A stretch of 64,000 bases of DNA. Origin: Massilia sp. PAMC28688 (lineage in GTDB: Bacteria > Pseudomonadota > Gammaproteobacteria > Burkholderiales > Burkholderiaceae_D). The DNA lies in the NCBI RefSeq assembly GCF_019443445.1, contig NZ_CP080378.1:1550001-1614000 (forward strand), read 5' to 3'. Both the position numbers and the translations under genes were made by a program. The stretch's first letter is position 1. Every line of letters starts with the position of its first letter. The notes under the pieces were generated by a model. That model was not told the DNA's origin. It made no database searches and saw nothing but the letters and a program-made list of their open reading frames with translations. This document shows, piece by piece, positions 1 to 8,905 of this stretch.

Positions 1-286
1 TCAGGCTGTCCTGGTCGAACTGGCTGAGAAAGACGATCTTTGCTTGAGGGAATTTCTTGAGGATATCCTGGGCCGCATCGAGGCCGGTGAGCTCTGTACC
101 AAACCGTATGTCGATGACCATGACATCAGGCTGCAGTTGCGCGTACATGGCAGTGGCTTCATCGGGCGTCTTGGCCTGGCCCACCACGTCCATTCCCACA
201 CCGGCGAGCGACATGGCAAAGCCGGTCATGACGATTGGGTGGTCGTCGGCCAGCATGACGCGAATTGATTTTTGCTCAGTCTGCAC
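1..286 (-). CDS. Response regulator, receiver domain (3' part beyond window)
   Basis: The first 95 codons of a receiver domain, probably of a NarL/FixJ-type DNA-binding response regulator. The early acidic pair LADDHP, the phospho-acceptor in VMVIDI (about residue 59) and an IVFLS strand before the cut are visible. The output domain would lie left of the window, so its type is inferred only. The chosen start is GTG at 286, because a GGAG ribosome binding site lies 8 bases upstream and the nearer ATG is followed at once by a stop. It is divergent from the TonB-like pair. Confidence 0.85.
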   Translation of the reverse strand, partial: MQTEQKSIRVMLADDHPIVMTGFAMSLAGVGMDVVGQAKTPDEATAMYAQLQPDVMVIDIRFGTELTGLDAAQDILKKFPQAKIVFLSQFDQDSL

Positions 287-597
287 TTTTACATCTCCAG
301 TGGGTACGGCAACCCGCGCTTACATCTTCTTACCATTGAATGGCATCAATGTGTGGGAGCTAACGGAATAGGCGAAGCGACAATGAGATTATTTCACACA
401 TCGAAGCGCGACGCGAGCAATCTGGCTCCCCGGGCACGGCCGGCCGCATGCCGGATACGGAGGCTGTTTGGCATCCACAGCTACCGCCTCACTTCCTTCA
501 ATTTGCCATGATGGCGCATATTTTACTTCTATTAGGTAGAAGGAGGCCCGCGCACGCCGGCCCGATCCCTCACCGGCACAAGAATAAGGAGAACACC
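287..597. other. Intergenic region, divergent
   Basis: A stretch of 311 bases between the response regulator start and the first TonB-like gene. It should hold promoters for both directions. The plus-strand frame of the TonB-like gene stays open up to base 448, but that extension has no ribosome binding site and reads as low-complexity. I see no RNA gene or convincing operator here. Confidence 0.5.
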
Positions 598-1263
598 ATG
601 CACTTTTCACACACAGGGGATGGAACCGGCAGCAAGTTCACCAAGGTTGCGATTGTATCTGCGCTGCACGTGGCCCTGGGCGCGGCACTGATCCACAACA
701 TGGATTCCAAGGTATTCACGATGCCAAAGGCAATGGAAGAAATTGTCCTCTTCACGCCGGAGGCCCCAAAACCGCCGCCACCGCCGCCTGAGCCGCCAAA
801 GCCCAAGCCGCGTACCGCCCCGGCCCCCAAGGTGTTCACCCCGCCCGTGGAGGTGGATGTCCCAATGGAACAAATAGTTGAAGCGCCCATCCAGACCACG
901 TCCGAGCCTTCGCCCGAAGTCACGGAACCCGGTCCGGTCACGCCGGACGCGCCGCCGGCACAGGCATCGAACAATCGCGGCGAAATGTTTTCGGCCGCGC
1001 TGGCCAACGCCGATGCCTGCGATAAACCCGACTATCCAGCGCGGGCCGCGCGCGAAGGCGTCACTGGCACTGTCGAGCTGGCATTGCTGATCGGCCCTGA
1101 CGGCCGCGTGACCGATTCCAGGGTGCAGCGCTCCAGCGGCTCGCGTGACCTGGACCGGGCGGCGCAGTCGGCCCTGTCCCTGTGCCAGTTCAAGCCGGCC
1201 ATGCAAGCCGGTGTGCCCCAGGCCGCATGGGGACAAATTGCCTACGTCTGGACACTCGACTGA
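598..1263 (+). CDS. TonB-like energy transducer, copy 1
   Basis: A 221-residue protein of TonB layout. It has a short cytoplasmic N-terminus, one membrane anchor (about residues 17-33), a proline-rich periplasmic spacer (runs of PPPPPPEPP, about residues 55-70) and a C-terminal TonB_C domain (about 135-221) with YPARAAREGVTGTV and a closing YVWTLD. TonB proteins pass proton-motive energy to outer-membrane receptors. No exbB, exbD or receptor gene is adjacent. Start ATG at 598 follows AAGGAGA at a good distance; the frame is open further upstream but without a site. A paralogue lies directly downstream. Confidence 0.85.
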   Translation: MHFSHTGDGTGSKFTKVAIVSALHVALGAALIHNMDSKVFTMPKAMEEIVLFTPEAPKPPPPPPEPPKPKPRTAPAPKVFTPPVEVDVPMEQIVEAPIQTTSEPSPEVTEPGPVTPDAPPAQASNNRGEMFSAALANADACDKPDYPARAAREGVTGTVELALLIGPDGRVTDSRVQRSSGSRDLDRAAQSALSLCQFKPAMQAGVPQAAWGQIAYVWTLD

Positions 1264-1279
1264 ATTTTTCGCTCGCACA

Positions 1280-1314
1280 CGCCCCGCTCGGATTGCACCG
1301 GGCGGGGCGTTTTT
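1280..1314 (+). terminator. Intrinsic terminator after TonB-like copy 1
   Basis: An 8-base GC stem (CGCCCCGC / GCGGGGCG) is followed by five to six T residues, 17 bases after the stop codon. It separates the two tandem TonB-like genes into independent transcripts. Confidence 0.8.
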
Positions 1315-1433
1315 ACGTTGGCAAAAACAACACGCAAAGAAAATGCTAGTTAACAGCTTTTCTTTTGCTAGGACATGGCATATATTAACTCCAACAATAA
1401 GACTTTCAGCAGTCACATAACGAGGAGACTCTC

Positions 1434-2108
1434 ATGCATGCCCCAGCCCGTCTCACCAGCAGTGGTAGCAAATTCAGCAAAATTGCCATCGTCGCCGCCC
1501 TGCATGTTGGGCTGGTCGCCGGCGTCATGAACTCGAAAGTGCTCGTTGGCGCCATGCCGCAAGCGAAGCCATTCGCTTACGTGCCACCCGTGGCGCCCGT
1601 TGCGGCACCGACACCGCTCGATCCGCCACCGGTTGAGAAAGCAGCCCCGCCGCCCGTCGTCACGGTGCCGACCCCGATTTTCGAGGTGGCCGAGGCAGCG
1701 GGCCCGACCATCACCGTGACGCCCGCGGAAAAGGCCGCCGAGCCGGTGTTGCCTGCGCAGGCTGGTACGGGCACGCCTGGCGGCACGAGCGGGGGCACCT
1801 CGGCCCGGGCCACGCCCGACCCGGCGCGTGTCTACAATGCAGCGCTGGCCAACGCCGATGCCTGTGCACTGCCCAGCTACCCTGCGCGCGCGCTGCGCGA
1901 AGGTAACACCGGCACAGTCACCCTGGCGCTGCTCATAGGCCCCAACGGCAAGGTTGGCGCCTCGCGCATACAGCGTTCCAGCGGCCATCCTGAGCTCGAC
2001 CGCGCTGCCGTCGCCGCGCTCAGCCTGTGCACCTTCACTCCCGCCACCACCAACGGCGTGGCGGAGTCGGCCTGGGGGCAGATCGCCTACGTCTGGACGC
2101 TCGACTGA
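1434..2108 (+). CDS. TonB-like energy transducer, copy 2
   Basis: A 224-residue paralogue of the gene just upstream. The N-terminal block SGSKFSKIAIVAALHVGLV matches GSKFTKVAIVSALHVALG in copy 1, and the C-terminal TonB_C domain ends with the same WGQIAYVWTLD. The periplasmic linker differs: less polyproline, more Pro/Ala/Val and a Gly/Thr stretch. Start ATG 1434 has GAGGAG six bases upstream. Tandem duplication with a diverged linker suggests partners with different reach, which is inference. No ExbB/ExbD partner is adjacent. Confidence 0.85.
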   Translation: MHAPARLTSSGSKFSKIAIVAALHVGLVAGVMNSKVLVGAMPQAKPFAYVPPVAPVAAPTPLDPPPVEKAAPPPVVTVPTPIFEVAEAAGPTITVTPAEKAAEPVLPAQAGTGTPGGTSGGTSARATPDPARVYNAALANADACALPSYPARALREGNTGTVTLALLIGPNGKVGASRIQRSSGHPELDRAAVAALSLCTFTPATTNGVAESAWGQIAYVWTLD

Positions 2109-2160
2109 CAGATTTCAGCAGCCCCGCACGGCCATCGCCGCGCGGGGTCAATGAAAACCA

Positions 2161-2925
2161 ATGACCCTCACTACGTCGCAGCGCATCCACACGCGCGCTG
2201 GCGCCATCATCCTCCTGCTTGGGTGCGGCGCCGCCCTCGGCTGGGCGCTGGCTGGTCTCACGGCAGGTGCCATGCCGGGCACCGAGCCCGTGCGCCTTGC
2301 GCTGCCATATATTGGCCAGCTCTCCTATGGCCGCGAACTGGTGTGGCCGGTGACCCGCGTGGTGGCACTGATGCTGATACTCGCCTGCTGCCTGGCTTAC
2401 CGCCATACGGGCATGGCACCGCGCACACTGCTGGCGGGCGTCCTATGTTTTGCCGTCATGGCCGGCGCGCTTGCGGCGACAGGAGCGGCGCTGTGGCATC
2501 TGCCGGGCGCTCCGGCGCGCATCTCTTGCATCATGGCCGTGACCTTGCTCGTCATGCCAGTGCAGCGCGCTGTGATCGCAAGGCTCGGCGCACCGGCCAC
2601 CGTACTGGGCGCCATGCTGGTGCTGCTGGCGATGCTGCTGGTTCTTAGCACCGCGAGTCCCGGGGACAGCTACCTGCTGGCCTGGCCACTGCCCGCCGCC
2701 CTGGCGGCATTTGGCACCGGCTACTGCCTTCGGCACGCGGCGCCAAGTCGCCTGGCGGTGGCTGTCGTTGGGTTCCTGCCTGCCGCGCTGCTGATCGGGC
2801 CCCGGCTGCTGGTGTCGCCCCTGCATTCGGCCACACACGGCGCGGCCTTCATGCTCGCACTCGCCGCCATGCTCGGCTGTGCGACCGTGCTGGTGGCCAG
2901 CACGGACCGCAGACAAGTGCCTTAA
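2161..2925 (+). CDS. Multi-pass membrane protein, unknown function
   Basis: A 254-residue, very hydrophobic protein with roughly six to eight membrane segments (for example about 14-35, 60-78, 90-110, 118-135, 143-163, 170-190, 198-215, 225-245). I do not recognise a family with confidence. The stretch SYLLAWPLPAALAAF loosely recalls the membrane tail of some membrane-bound M28 peptidases, and a soluble M28 peptidase lies 1.4 kb downstream, but this is only an impression. Start ATG 2161 is preceded by a weak GGGG site 12 bases upstream. Confidence 0.6.
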   Translation: MTLTTSQRIHTRAGAIILLLGCGAALGWALAGLTAGAMPGTEPVRLALPYIGQLSYGRELVWPVTRVVALMLILACCLAYRHTGMAPRTLLAGVLCFAVMAGALAATGAALWHLPGAPARISCIMAVTLLVMPVQRAVIARLGAPATVLGAMLVLLAMLLVLSTASPGDSYLLAWPLPAALAAFGTGYCLRHAAPSRLAVAVVGFLPAALLIGPRLLVSPLHSATHGAAFMLALAAMLGCATVLVASTDRRQVP

Positions 2926-3030
2926 ATTTCGCGCGCGTCAGCCCCCGTTTCGTCATCGGCCCGTAACGAACGATGGTTACGCTTTCCAGATGCAGGTTTT
3001 ACAACCTTTCAATTCTGATCTGGAGATTAT

Positions 3031-4200
3031 GTGAAAATGGCCGTACACGACACCACCCGGGTAACCAGGACCATGATTGCCACCGCACTGACCGCCGCCC
3101 TGCTTGCTGCATGCGGCGGCGACCTGCCCGAGATCCCGCGCCCCGCTGCCGCCTGGCCACCAGCCCAGGCGGTGGCAGCCCACCGCGGCGCCTCCGCCCT
3201 GCGGCCCGAACACACCCTGGCGGCGTACCAGCAAGCCATCGTGGACGGCGCCGACATTGTGGAGCCGGACCTGGTGGTGACCAAGGATGGCGTGCTGGTG
3301 GCGCGCCACGAGAACGACATCACTGGCACCACCAACGTGGCCACCGCAGCGCAGTTCGCCGCCCGCAAGACCACCAAGATGATTGACGGGATCCCGGTCA
3401 CCGGCTGGTTCACGGAAGACTTCACCTTGGCAGAGCTCAAGACCTTGCGTGCAACCGAACGCATCCCGGCCAACCGCCCGGCCAACGTTGCGTATGACGG
3501 CCAGTTCGAGGTGCCCACGCTGCAGGAGGTGATTGACCTGGTCAAGAAGGAGAGCGCGGCGCGCAACAAGACCATCGGCATTTATCCCGAGACCAAGCAT
3601 CCGACTTATTTCAAGTCCATCGGACTGCCGATGGAAAAGCGCCTGGTCGACCAGCTCACCGCCAGCGGCTACAAGGGCAAGGATGCGCCGGTGTTCATCC
3701 AGTCGTTCGAGGTGGCCAATCTCAAGGAGATTCGGGCCATGACGGACATGCGCATCGTGCAGCTGATCGACAATCCACGCAACGGCCCGGCCCCCAACGG
3801 CGCGCCGCGCAACGCGCCGTACGACTTTGTCGCGGCCGGGAGCAAGCGTACCTATGCGGACCTGGTCACGCCCGCGGGCCTGAAGGAAATCGCCACCTAC
3901 GCTGACGTGGTGGCGCCCTACAAGGAAGTCATCATCCCGCGCACGGCAGCGAACGAGCTGGGAACGCACACCAGCTTTGTGGCCGACGCCAAGGCGGCCG
4001 GGCTGAAGGTGCATACCTGGACCCTGCGTCCGGAAAATCCTTTCCTGCCGGTGAGCATGCGCAAGCCCGATGTAGCCTCCCCGGCCCAGCGCGGCGATTC
4101 GGTCGCGGAGATCACGGCGTACCTCAATGCCGGCATCGATGGATTCTTTACGGACGATCCTGCGGTCGGACGTGCGGCGGTCAGCGCTTTCAGCAAATAA
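3031..4200 (+). CDS. Glycerophosphodiester phosphodiesterase, lipoprotein
   Basis: A 389-residue GDPD-family protein that should hydrolyse glycerophosphodiesters to glycerol-3-phosphate and an alcohol outside the cytoplasm. The N-terminus is a lipoprotein signal with lipobox LLAAC (about residues 25-29). The catalytic TIM-barrel motifs are AHRGAS (about 50-55), EHTLAAY, the metal-site stretch EPDLVV and VLVARHE, and near the end DGFFTDDP. Length fits the periplasmic GlpQ group. GTG 3031 lies five bases after GGAG; ATG 3037 is an equal alternative. It stands alone, followed by the M28 peptidase. Confidence 0.85.
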   Translation: MKMAVHDTTRVTRTMIATALTAALLAACGGDLPEIPRPAAAWPPAQAVAAHRGASALRPEHTLAAYQQAIVDGADIVEPDLVVTKDGVLVARHENDITGTTNVATAAQFAARKTTKMIDGIPVTGWFTEDFTLAELKTLRATERIPANRPANVAYDGQFEVPTLQEVIDLVKKESAARNKTIGIYPETKHPTYFKSIGLPMEKRLVDQLTASGYKGKDAPVFIQSFEVANLKEIRAMTDMRIVQLIDNPRNGPAPNGAPRNAPYDFVAAGSKRTYADLVTPAGLKEIATYADVVAPYKEVIIPRTAANELGTHTSFVADAKAAGLKVHTWTLRPENPFLPVSMRKPDVASPAQRGDSVAEITAYLNAGIDGFFTDDPAVGRAAVSAFSK

Positions 4201-4365
4201 TCGACAGCATTGCGGCCAGGCGATCCTGCCTGGCCGCGTTACGACCGTACCCGTTCGCGAGGGCTTTGAAGGCTGGTGGTGGAATGGCATACAATAACCG
4301 GCACGCCTGCTGCCGCTATCTGCGCCAGCCACGTATTTATCCACCCTTTACCGCACCAGGAACCC

Positions 4366-6000
4366 ATGCAAAAGATGCTTTCCTCACTCGCGACCACGGC
4401 GCTGGCTACCAGCCTCGCCCTGGCTTTTCCCGCTCACGCAGCGCCAGCGGCCAAGAACACGGTAGCCACCGTTAAGGAAGCCCCGATACGGGGCCACCTG
4501 GCCTTCCTGTCGAACGACTTGCTGGAAGGCCGCGGCACCGGCCAGCGCGGCGGCGACCTAACTGTTGCCTACCTCGAATCCCAGGCCATCGCGGCCGGTC
4601 TCAAGCCTGCCAATGGCGACAGCTTCCGCCAGTCGGTCAAGATCGCCGGCGTGAAAGCGACACCGGAGTCGAGCACCGTGGCACTGGAAGCAGGCGGCAA
4701 GCCGCTCAATCTCGCCTATGGCAGGGACTGGGTCTGGGGTCCGGGCGACGCCAAGGCGGCGCGCACCATGAATGCGGACCTGGTCTTCGTCGGCTACGGC
4801 ATCAACGCACCGGAAGAAGGCTGGAACGATTACAAGGACACTGACGTCAAGGGCAAGGTCGTGGTCATGATGGTCAATGACCCGATGCCGACCGCCGCCG
4901 AGCCAAACCGCTTTGCCGGCAAGGGTCTCACCTACTACGGCCGCTGGACCTACAAGTTTGAAGAAGCCGCGCGCCAGGGCGCGGCCGGCGTCCTGCTGAT
5001 CCATACCGACCCATCGGCCTCGTATGGCTGGAGCGTGGTGCAGAACAGCTGGACCAGCGAACAGTTTCAGCTGGCCGAAGGAAAGCTGGGCGCCGGCATG
5101 CAGGGCTGGATGACCGATGCCACCGCGCGCAATCTGTTCAAGGCCGCCGGCCATGATCTGGACGCGCTGCGCGCCGCGGCCGAAACCAAGGACTTCAAGC
5201 CGGTCGCGCTGGGCGCCAAGGTCAAGGGCGAAATGAAGGCGACGGTGCGGACACTGGAGCAGTTCAACGTGGCGGGCATCGTGCCGGGCACCGATCCCAA
5301 GCTCAAGGACGAAGCGGTCATCTACACGGGCCACTGGGACCACCTGGGCAAGCAGGGCGACGGGCCGGACAACATCTTTAACGGCGCCGTGGACAACGCC
5401 TCGGGCCTGGCCGGCCTGCTGGCCATGGCGGAAGCTGCAGTCAAGGCGCCGACCAAGCGCACCCAGATGTTCCTGTTCGTGGCAGCCGAAGAACAGGGCT
5501 TGCTGGGCAGCTCGGCGTATGCCGGCAGCCCGCTGTGGCCCCTGAACAAGACCGCGGCCAACCTCAATCTGGACAGCCTCAACTTTGTGGGCCCGACACG
5601 CGACATTAACACCCAGGGCAGCGAGCGCAGCACCCTTGGCGCCATGGCGGCGGCCACTGCCAAGGCAATGGGCATGAGCGTCAGCCCAGTCGAGCCTGAC
5701 CTGGCGGGCATCTTCTTCCGCAGCGACCACTTCGCCTTTGCCAAGGCTGGCGTGCCGGCGTTCTCGATCAAGGGCGGCAAGGATTACAAGGGCGACCAGG
5801 AAGCGGCCAAAGCCAAGGCTGCCACCTACAAGGCCAAGTACCACCAGGTGGGCGACGAGTATGATCCAAGCTGGGATCTGGCGGGCATGGTGCAGCAGGC
5901 CCAGTTCACGCTCAACCTGGGCCGCATGGTGGGCAATGCTCCCGCCATGCCGACCTGGAAACCGGGCGACGCATTTGGCAAGGCGCGCGCCGCCAAGTAA
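4366..6000 (+). CDS. Secreted M28-family zinc aminopeptidase
   Basis: A 544-residue exported peptidase. It has a signal peptide ending near AHA (about residue 26), a protease-associated (PA) insert region around 135-260, then the M28 di-zinc domain. Metal-site motifs in order: HWDHLG (about 326-331), NGAVDNASG (bridging Asp, about 343-351), AEEQGLLGS (catalytic and binding Glu, about 379-387), NLDSLNF and RSDHFAF (last His). All key residues are present. Start ATG 4366 precedes the signal peptide; the frame is open to 4276 but that part lacks a site. A strong terminator follows directly. Confidence 0.9.
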   Translation: MQKMLSSLATTALATSLALAFPAHAAPAAKNTVATVKEAPIRGHLAFLSNDLLEGRGTGQRGGDLTVAYLESQAIAAGLKPANGDSFRQSVKIAGVKATPESSTVALEAGGKPLNLAYGRDWVWGPGDAKAARTMNADLVFVGYGINAPEEGWNDYKDTDVKGKVVVMMVNDPMPTAAEPNRFAGKGLTYYGRWTYKFEEAARQGAAGVLLIHTDPSASYGWSVVQNSWTSEQFQLAEGKLGAGMQGWMTDATARNLFKAAGHDLDALRAAAETKDFKPVALGAKVKGEMKATVRTLEQFNVAGIVPGTDPKLKDEAVIYTGHWDHLGKQGDGPDNIFNGAVDNASGLAGLLAMAEAAVKAPTKRTQMFLFVAAEEQGLLGSSAYAGSPLWPLNKTAANLNLDSLNFVGPTRDINTQGSERSTLGAMAAATAKAMGMSVSPVEPDLAGIFFRSDHFAFAKAGVPAFSIKGGKDYKGDQEAAKAKAATYKAKYHQVGDEYDPSWDLAGMVQQAQFTLNLGRMVGNAPAMPTWKPGDAFGKARAAK

Positions 6001-6018
6001 GCAGCGACAGAAAAAAAA

Positions 6019-6053
6019 GGCCGCCCGGTTTTATCAGCCGGGCGGCCTTTTTT
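6019..6053. terminator. Bidirectional intrinsic terminator
   Basis: A perfect 10-base stem (GGCCGCCCGG / CCGGGCGGCC) with a 9-base loop, an A-run on the left and a T-run on the right. It sits between the convergent M28 peptidase and TerB-like genes and can serve both strands. Confidence 0.9.
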
Positions 6054-6074
6054 GTTGGTCCAGGGGCGACGCGA

Positions 6075-6527
6075 TTACAGTTCGAACTCCGACGGCTCCA
6101 CGCCCAGTTCACGGGCGATCTTGCGCGCCACGACCTTTTCGTTTTCATCGAAGTTGCCGTCAGATGCCGCAACTGCAATGATCATGCGCACCAGCAAGCG
6201 CGACGCGTCCTTGTTGTTCTTCATCTTGCCCAATGCCTGGTAGGCCTTGGCTTCGCCGATGTCCTTGTCGAATTCGAGCTGGGTGACGGCATCCTGGAAC
6301 GACTTGATGACGTCGCTCGTCGTGAAGACTGACAGGGCATCGTTGCTTTCGATGAATTTGATCATCTTTTGCTTTTCTTCGGAGCTGACGCTGCCGTCAG
6401 CCATGGAAATCAGCGCGGCGCCCGACATGGCGGCGTTGAGGAAATCCTTGTTCTTGAACTTGAGGGCTTCGGTCTTGAGTTCGCCTGCCTTGGTCTTCAA
6501 GTTTGAAAGGAAATTGGAAAAACTCAT
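6075..6527 (-). CDS. TerB-like (tellurite resistance / DjlA-N fold) protein
   Basis: A 150-residue cytoplasmic helical protein. It shows the TerB-type pattern of an acidic loop, MADGSVSSEEK (about residues 42-52), and a second acidic repeat near the C-terminus, ASDGNFDENEK (about 120-130). TerB-fold proteins bind divalent metal and occur in stress and membrane-associated complexes, but no other ter genes are nearby, so tellurite resistance should not be assumed. The start at 6527 is chosen because GGAGAG lies just upstream; the frame is open 37 codons further without support. Confidence 0.8.
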   Translation of the reverse strand: MSFSNFLSNLKTKAGELKTEALKFKNKDFLNAAMSGAALISMADGSVSSEEKQKMIKFIESNDALSVFTTSDVIKSFQDAVTQLEFDKDIGEAKAYQALGKMKNNKDASRLLVRMIIAVAASDGNFDENEKVVARKIARELGVEPSEFEL

Positions 6528-6597
6528 GTGCACTCTCCGGTGGCGTTGATCAATCAAAGCGTTATCATACTCCGCCTTGATTTTTTTGCTACATTGA

Positions 6598-7128
6598 TTA
6601 CTTGATGACGGCGCAGGCCATGCGTGCCCCGCCACCACCCAGTGGGGCAGGATGGTCGGAATGATTGTCGCCGCCGGCGTGGATCATCAGTGCCTTGCCC
6701 TTGATGTCGGCCAGCTTCAGGCGCGGCGCCAGCACCGGCATGGTGGCCGCGCCCTTGGTGTCCACCACCAGCGCGGGCAGGTCACCCTTGTGGCCGCTGC
6801 CCCATGGCAGGCCGTGCTTGCCGGTTTTCTCGGGATCATAGTGGCCGCCTGCGGCCAGCGCGGGAACCATCTTGCCATCCTTTTTCTCGGGCGCGCAGCT
6901 GCCTTTTTCGTGCACGTGGAAGCCGTGAACGCCAGGGGCCAGGCCGGTGAGCGCTGGGGTGAAGACGACGCCGTACGGTGTCTCTTCGACGGTGACGGTG
7001 CCAATGGCAGCGCCAACGCCGCTTTCGGACACGACATTCATCGTGACAGGCTCAACAGCCGCCTTGGACGTGGCCAGCGCTGCGCTGCTGCACAACAGGG
7101 CGGCGGACATCAGGATCAATTGTTTCAT
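6598..7128 (-). CDS. sodC: Cu/Zn superoxide dismutase family protein
   Basis: A 176-residue periplasmic enzyme converting superoxide to peroxide and oxygen. It has a signal peptide ending near ALA (about residue 19). Metal ligands are visible in HGFHVHEKG (about 68-76), [20 protein letters not shown] (zinc Asp) and [11 protein letters not shown] near the end. The disulfide cysteines are in GSCAP and MACAV. Length is that of a complete SodC. Start 7128 precedes the signal peptide and follows GAGG on the minus strand. It lies 70 bases upstream of the TerB-like gene and may be cotranscribed with it. Confidence 0.92.
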   Translation of the reverse strand: MKQLILMSAALLCSSAALATSKAAVEPVTMNVVSESGVGAAIGTVTVEETPYGVVFTPALTGLAPGVHGFHVHEKGSCAPEKKDGKMVPALAAGGHYDPEKTGKHGLPWGSGHKGDLPALVVDTKGAATMPVLAPRLKLADIKGKALMIHAGGDNHSDHPAPLGGGGARMACAVIK

Positions 7129-7311
7129 CTGGCATACCTCTTCGTGAGTGGCAAAGGAAGGATGGTAACGCATGTGAGGAAATGATGGCGCTTGGACAAG
7201 ATACCTGATTTGGCATCCTTCCCCTTCCATTGCATGAAGGTAATCGACGCCGGGATTACGCCAGGTTTGCTAGCATTTGCATTTCCGCGAGTCTATTGCG
7301 ATAGGAGAATT

Positions 7312-7869
7312 ATGCTCAAGCACACCGCCATCCTGTGTACGGCCTTGCTGGCCGCCTGTTCCGAGCGCACCGTCGTGCAGAGCCCTGCTGAGCCGATGAC
7401 TGCCGAGCAAGCTGTGGATGCTGCGCCTGCACCAGACTCTGTCCAGGGCCCGCTGACGCTGGGGGCCGAATCGATCGGCCCGGTCAAATTCGGCAGCAAG
7501 CTGAGCGAGGTTGAAAAGGCGCTGAAGGAAAAAGCCGGCGGCGCGCAGACCGAGGAATGTTCATACGTCAAATTCGCGTCCCTGCCTGAGGTGCTGTTCA
7601 TGGTCGAAAAGGGCATCGTCACCCGTGCCGACCTGCGCGGCGACGTTCCCAACACCACGGGCTTCAAGGTGGGCGACGACCCCGCCGCGCTGAGATCGAA
7701 ATACCCGGGCGCCGTGGTCACCGGTCACAATTACGTTCCGGCCGGGCATAACATCAAGGTCCAGGGACAAGGCAGGGCCGCGCTGCTGTTTGAAGATGAC
7801 GGCGAGCGAATTACCAGCGTGCGGGCGGGAATCGAGCCGGCGGTGTCTTACAGCGAGGGGTGCTCCTGA
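7312..7869 (+). CDS. Small lipoprotein, unknown function
   Basis: A 185-residue probable lipoprotein: a short signal with lipobox LLAAC (about residues 12-16), then a low-complexity linker and a folded part. SIGPVKFGSKLSEVEKAL recalls the repeated helical element of bacterial lectin-like or lysozyme-inhibitor-like secreted proteins, but I cannot assign a family. Two cysteines (EECSY and the last residues EGCS) could pair in the periplasm. ATG 7312 has AGGAGA seven bases upstream. It is divergent from sodC. Confidence 0.75.
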   Translation: MLKHTAILCTALLAACSERTVVQSPAEPMTAEQAVDAAPAPDSVQGPLTLGAESIGPVKFGSKLSEVEKALKEKAGGAQTEECSYVKFASLPEVLFMVEKGIVTRADLRGDVPNTTGFKVGDDPAALRSKYPGAVVTGHNYVPAGHNIKVQGQGRAALLFEDDGERITSVRAGIEPAVSYSEGCS

Positions 7870-7949
7870 CGCTGCGCTGGTGGCGCCGGCAGCGGAAAAA
7901 TCTTCAGACGCGGCTGCAGAAGTTCCGCCAAGGATCCTGGACCTGGCAG

Positions 7950-8291
7950 TTACACCAGTGAGAGGATAGCGTACATCACGATTGTGAAAGCGGGGATCAT
8001 CGCGGCCCAGTATTCCACCGCGAGCATATTGAAGGTATGGCTCCCCCAATGAACCACTTTGTCCTTGCCGAAGCGCTTGATGGTTCGCGGTGATTTTTGT
8101 CTGTTGAGGACAGCGCCAGCGATATAGACAAGGGGCGTCGACATTGCGGCGGCCGTCAGGAAAATGAATGCCACCCGACTCAGCCCGATTTCATAAGGGA
8201 CCAGCAGTTCTGCTGGCACCTGGCTTGCAGCAGCCACTGCGGCCAGCCAGATTGCGGGAACGAGCCAGCCCATGCGCGTAAAGAGGAACAT
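7950..8291 (-). CDS. Small membrane protein, unknown function
   Basis: A 113-residue protein with three probable membrane helices (about 7-25, 41-62, 92-112) joined by a basic cytoplasmic loop (RQKSPRTIKRFGKDK). No family is recognised. It begins 14 bases after the stop of the next membrane protein on the same strand, so the two are probably an operon. Start 8291 has AAGGTC eight bases upstream. Confidence 0.65.
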   Translation of the reverse strand: MFLFTRMGWLVPAIWLAAVAAASQVPAELLVPYEIGLSRVAFIFLTAAAMSTPLVYIAGAVLNRQKSPRTIKRFGKDKVVHWGSHTFNMLAVEYWAAMIPAFTIVMYAILSLV

Positions 8292-8305
8292 GTCAGACCT
8301 TGTGG

Positions 8306-8782
8306 TTACTGGAGTCCAAGATAGCGGCGCGCCTTGGCCGAGAACGCAAAGGCGTAGAGCCAGTAGCATTCCAGGCCGATGACAAGCATGCGGCCAATCA
8401 GCTGGCCGAAGCGGTACGCCTCAGTGCCGCGCTCAAAGCCATTGCCTGCGATCAACTCGGACAGCGCACCGAGGATGAACACGCCAATGGCCGCGCCGCC
8501 GAGCCAGCGCACGACCGGCTTGCGGCGGTACGCGGTTATCAGGATCGCCGCCGCCCACGCAAACAACAGCAGGAAAATCGCAGCAGCAATGTACTTCCCC
8601 ATGCCGCCAGGAGCCGAAGACCCATCGGGAGTGTATAGCGGCAACATCAACCCGAACACCAGTAGTAGCAAGGCCGAGGGAATCAGGAAGATCTGCATGA
8701 TCAGAAACGAGATGGGCTTTTTTGCCTCGTCTGCCTTCTCGCCAAGGGCGGCATTGGGTGCGGAATAAGGATTAATGGTCAT
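8306..8782 (-). CDS. Membrane protein with NPYSAP N-terminal motif
   Basis: A 158-residue protein beginning with NPYSAPNAAL, a short cytosolic motif typical of a broad group of small bacterial membrane proteins, followed by about four membrane segments (26-48, 62-82, 95-112, 128-150). Function unknown. The same N-terminal motif occurs in the gene at 12960-13514. It is the first gene of a probable two-gene operon with the protein at 7950-8291. Confidence 0.7.
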   Translation of the reverse strand: MTINPYSAPNAALGEKADEAKKPISFLIMQIFLIPSALLLLVFGLMLPLYTPDGSSAPGGMGKYIAAAIFLLLFAWAAAILITAYRRKPVVRWLGGAAIGVFILGALSELIAGNGFERGTEAYRFGQLIGRMLVIGLECYWLYAFAFSAKARRYLGLQ

Positions 8783-8905
8783 GGATTACGATCGGCAGTG
8801 GAATGGGCAAGCCGGCGCATTAAAGCCAATTCATGACATCCGGCGCGCCCGACTCTACCGGACTTTTAACTATTTATCAATGTCACGTCTGGTCCGCGAC
8901 GCCGA

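Noticed and set aside
448..597. N-terminal extension of the first TonB-like protein
   Set aside because: No ribosome binding site; the strong AAGGAGA lies before ATG 598, and the extension has no counterpart in the paralogue.
6075..6527. Tellurite resistance operon
   Set aside because: Only a TerB-like protein is present; no terA, terC, terD or terZ gene is nearby.
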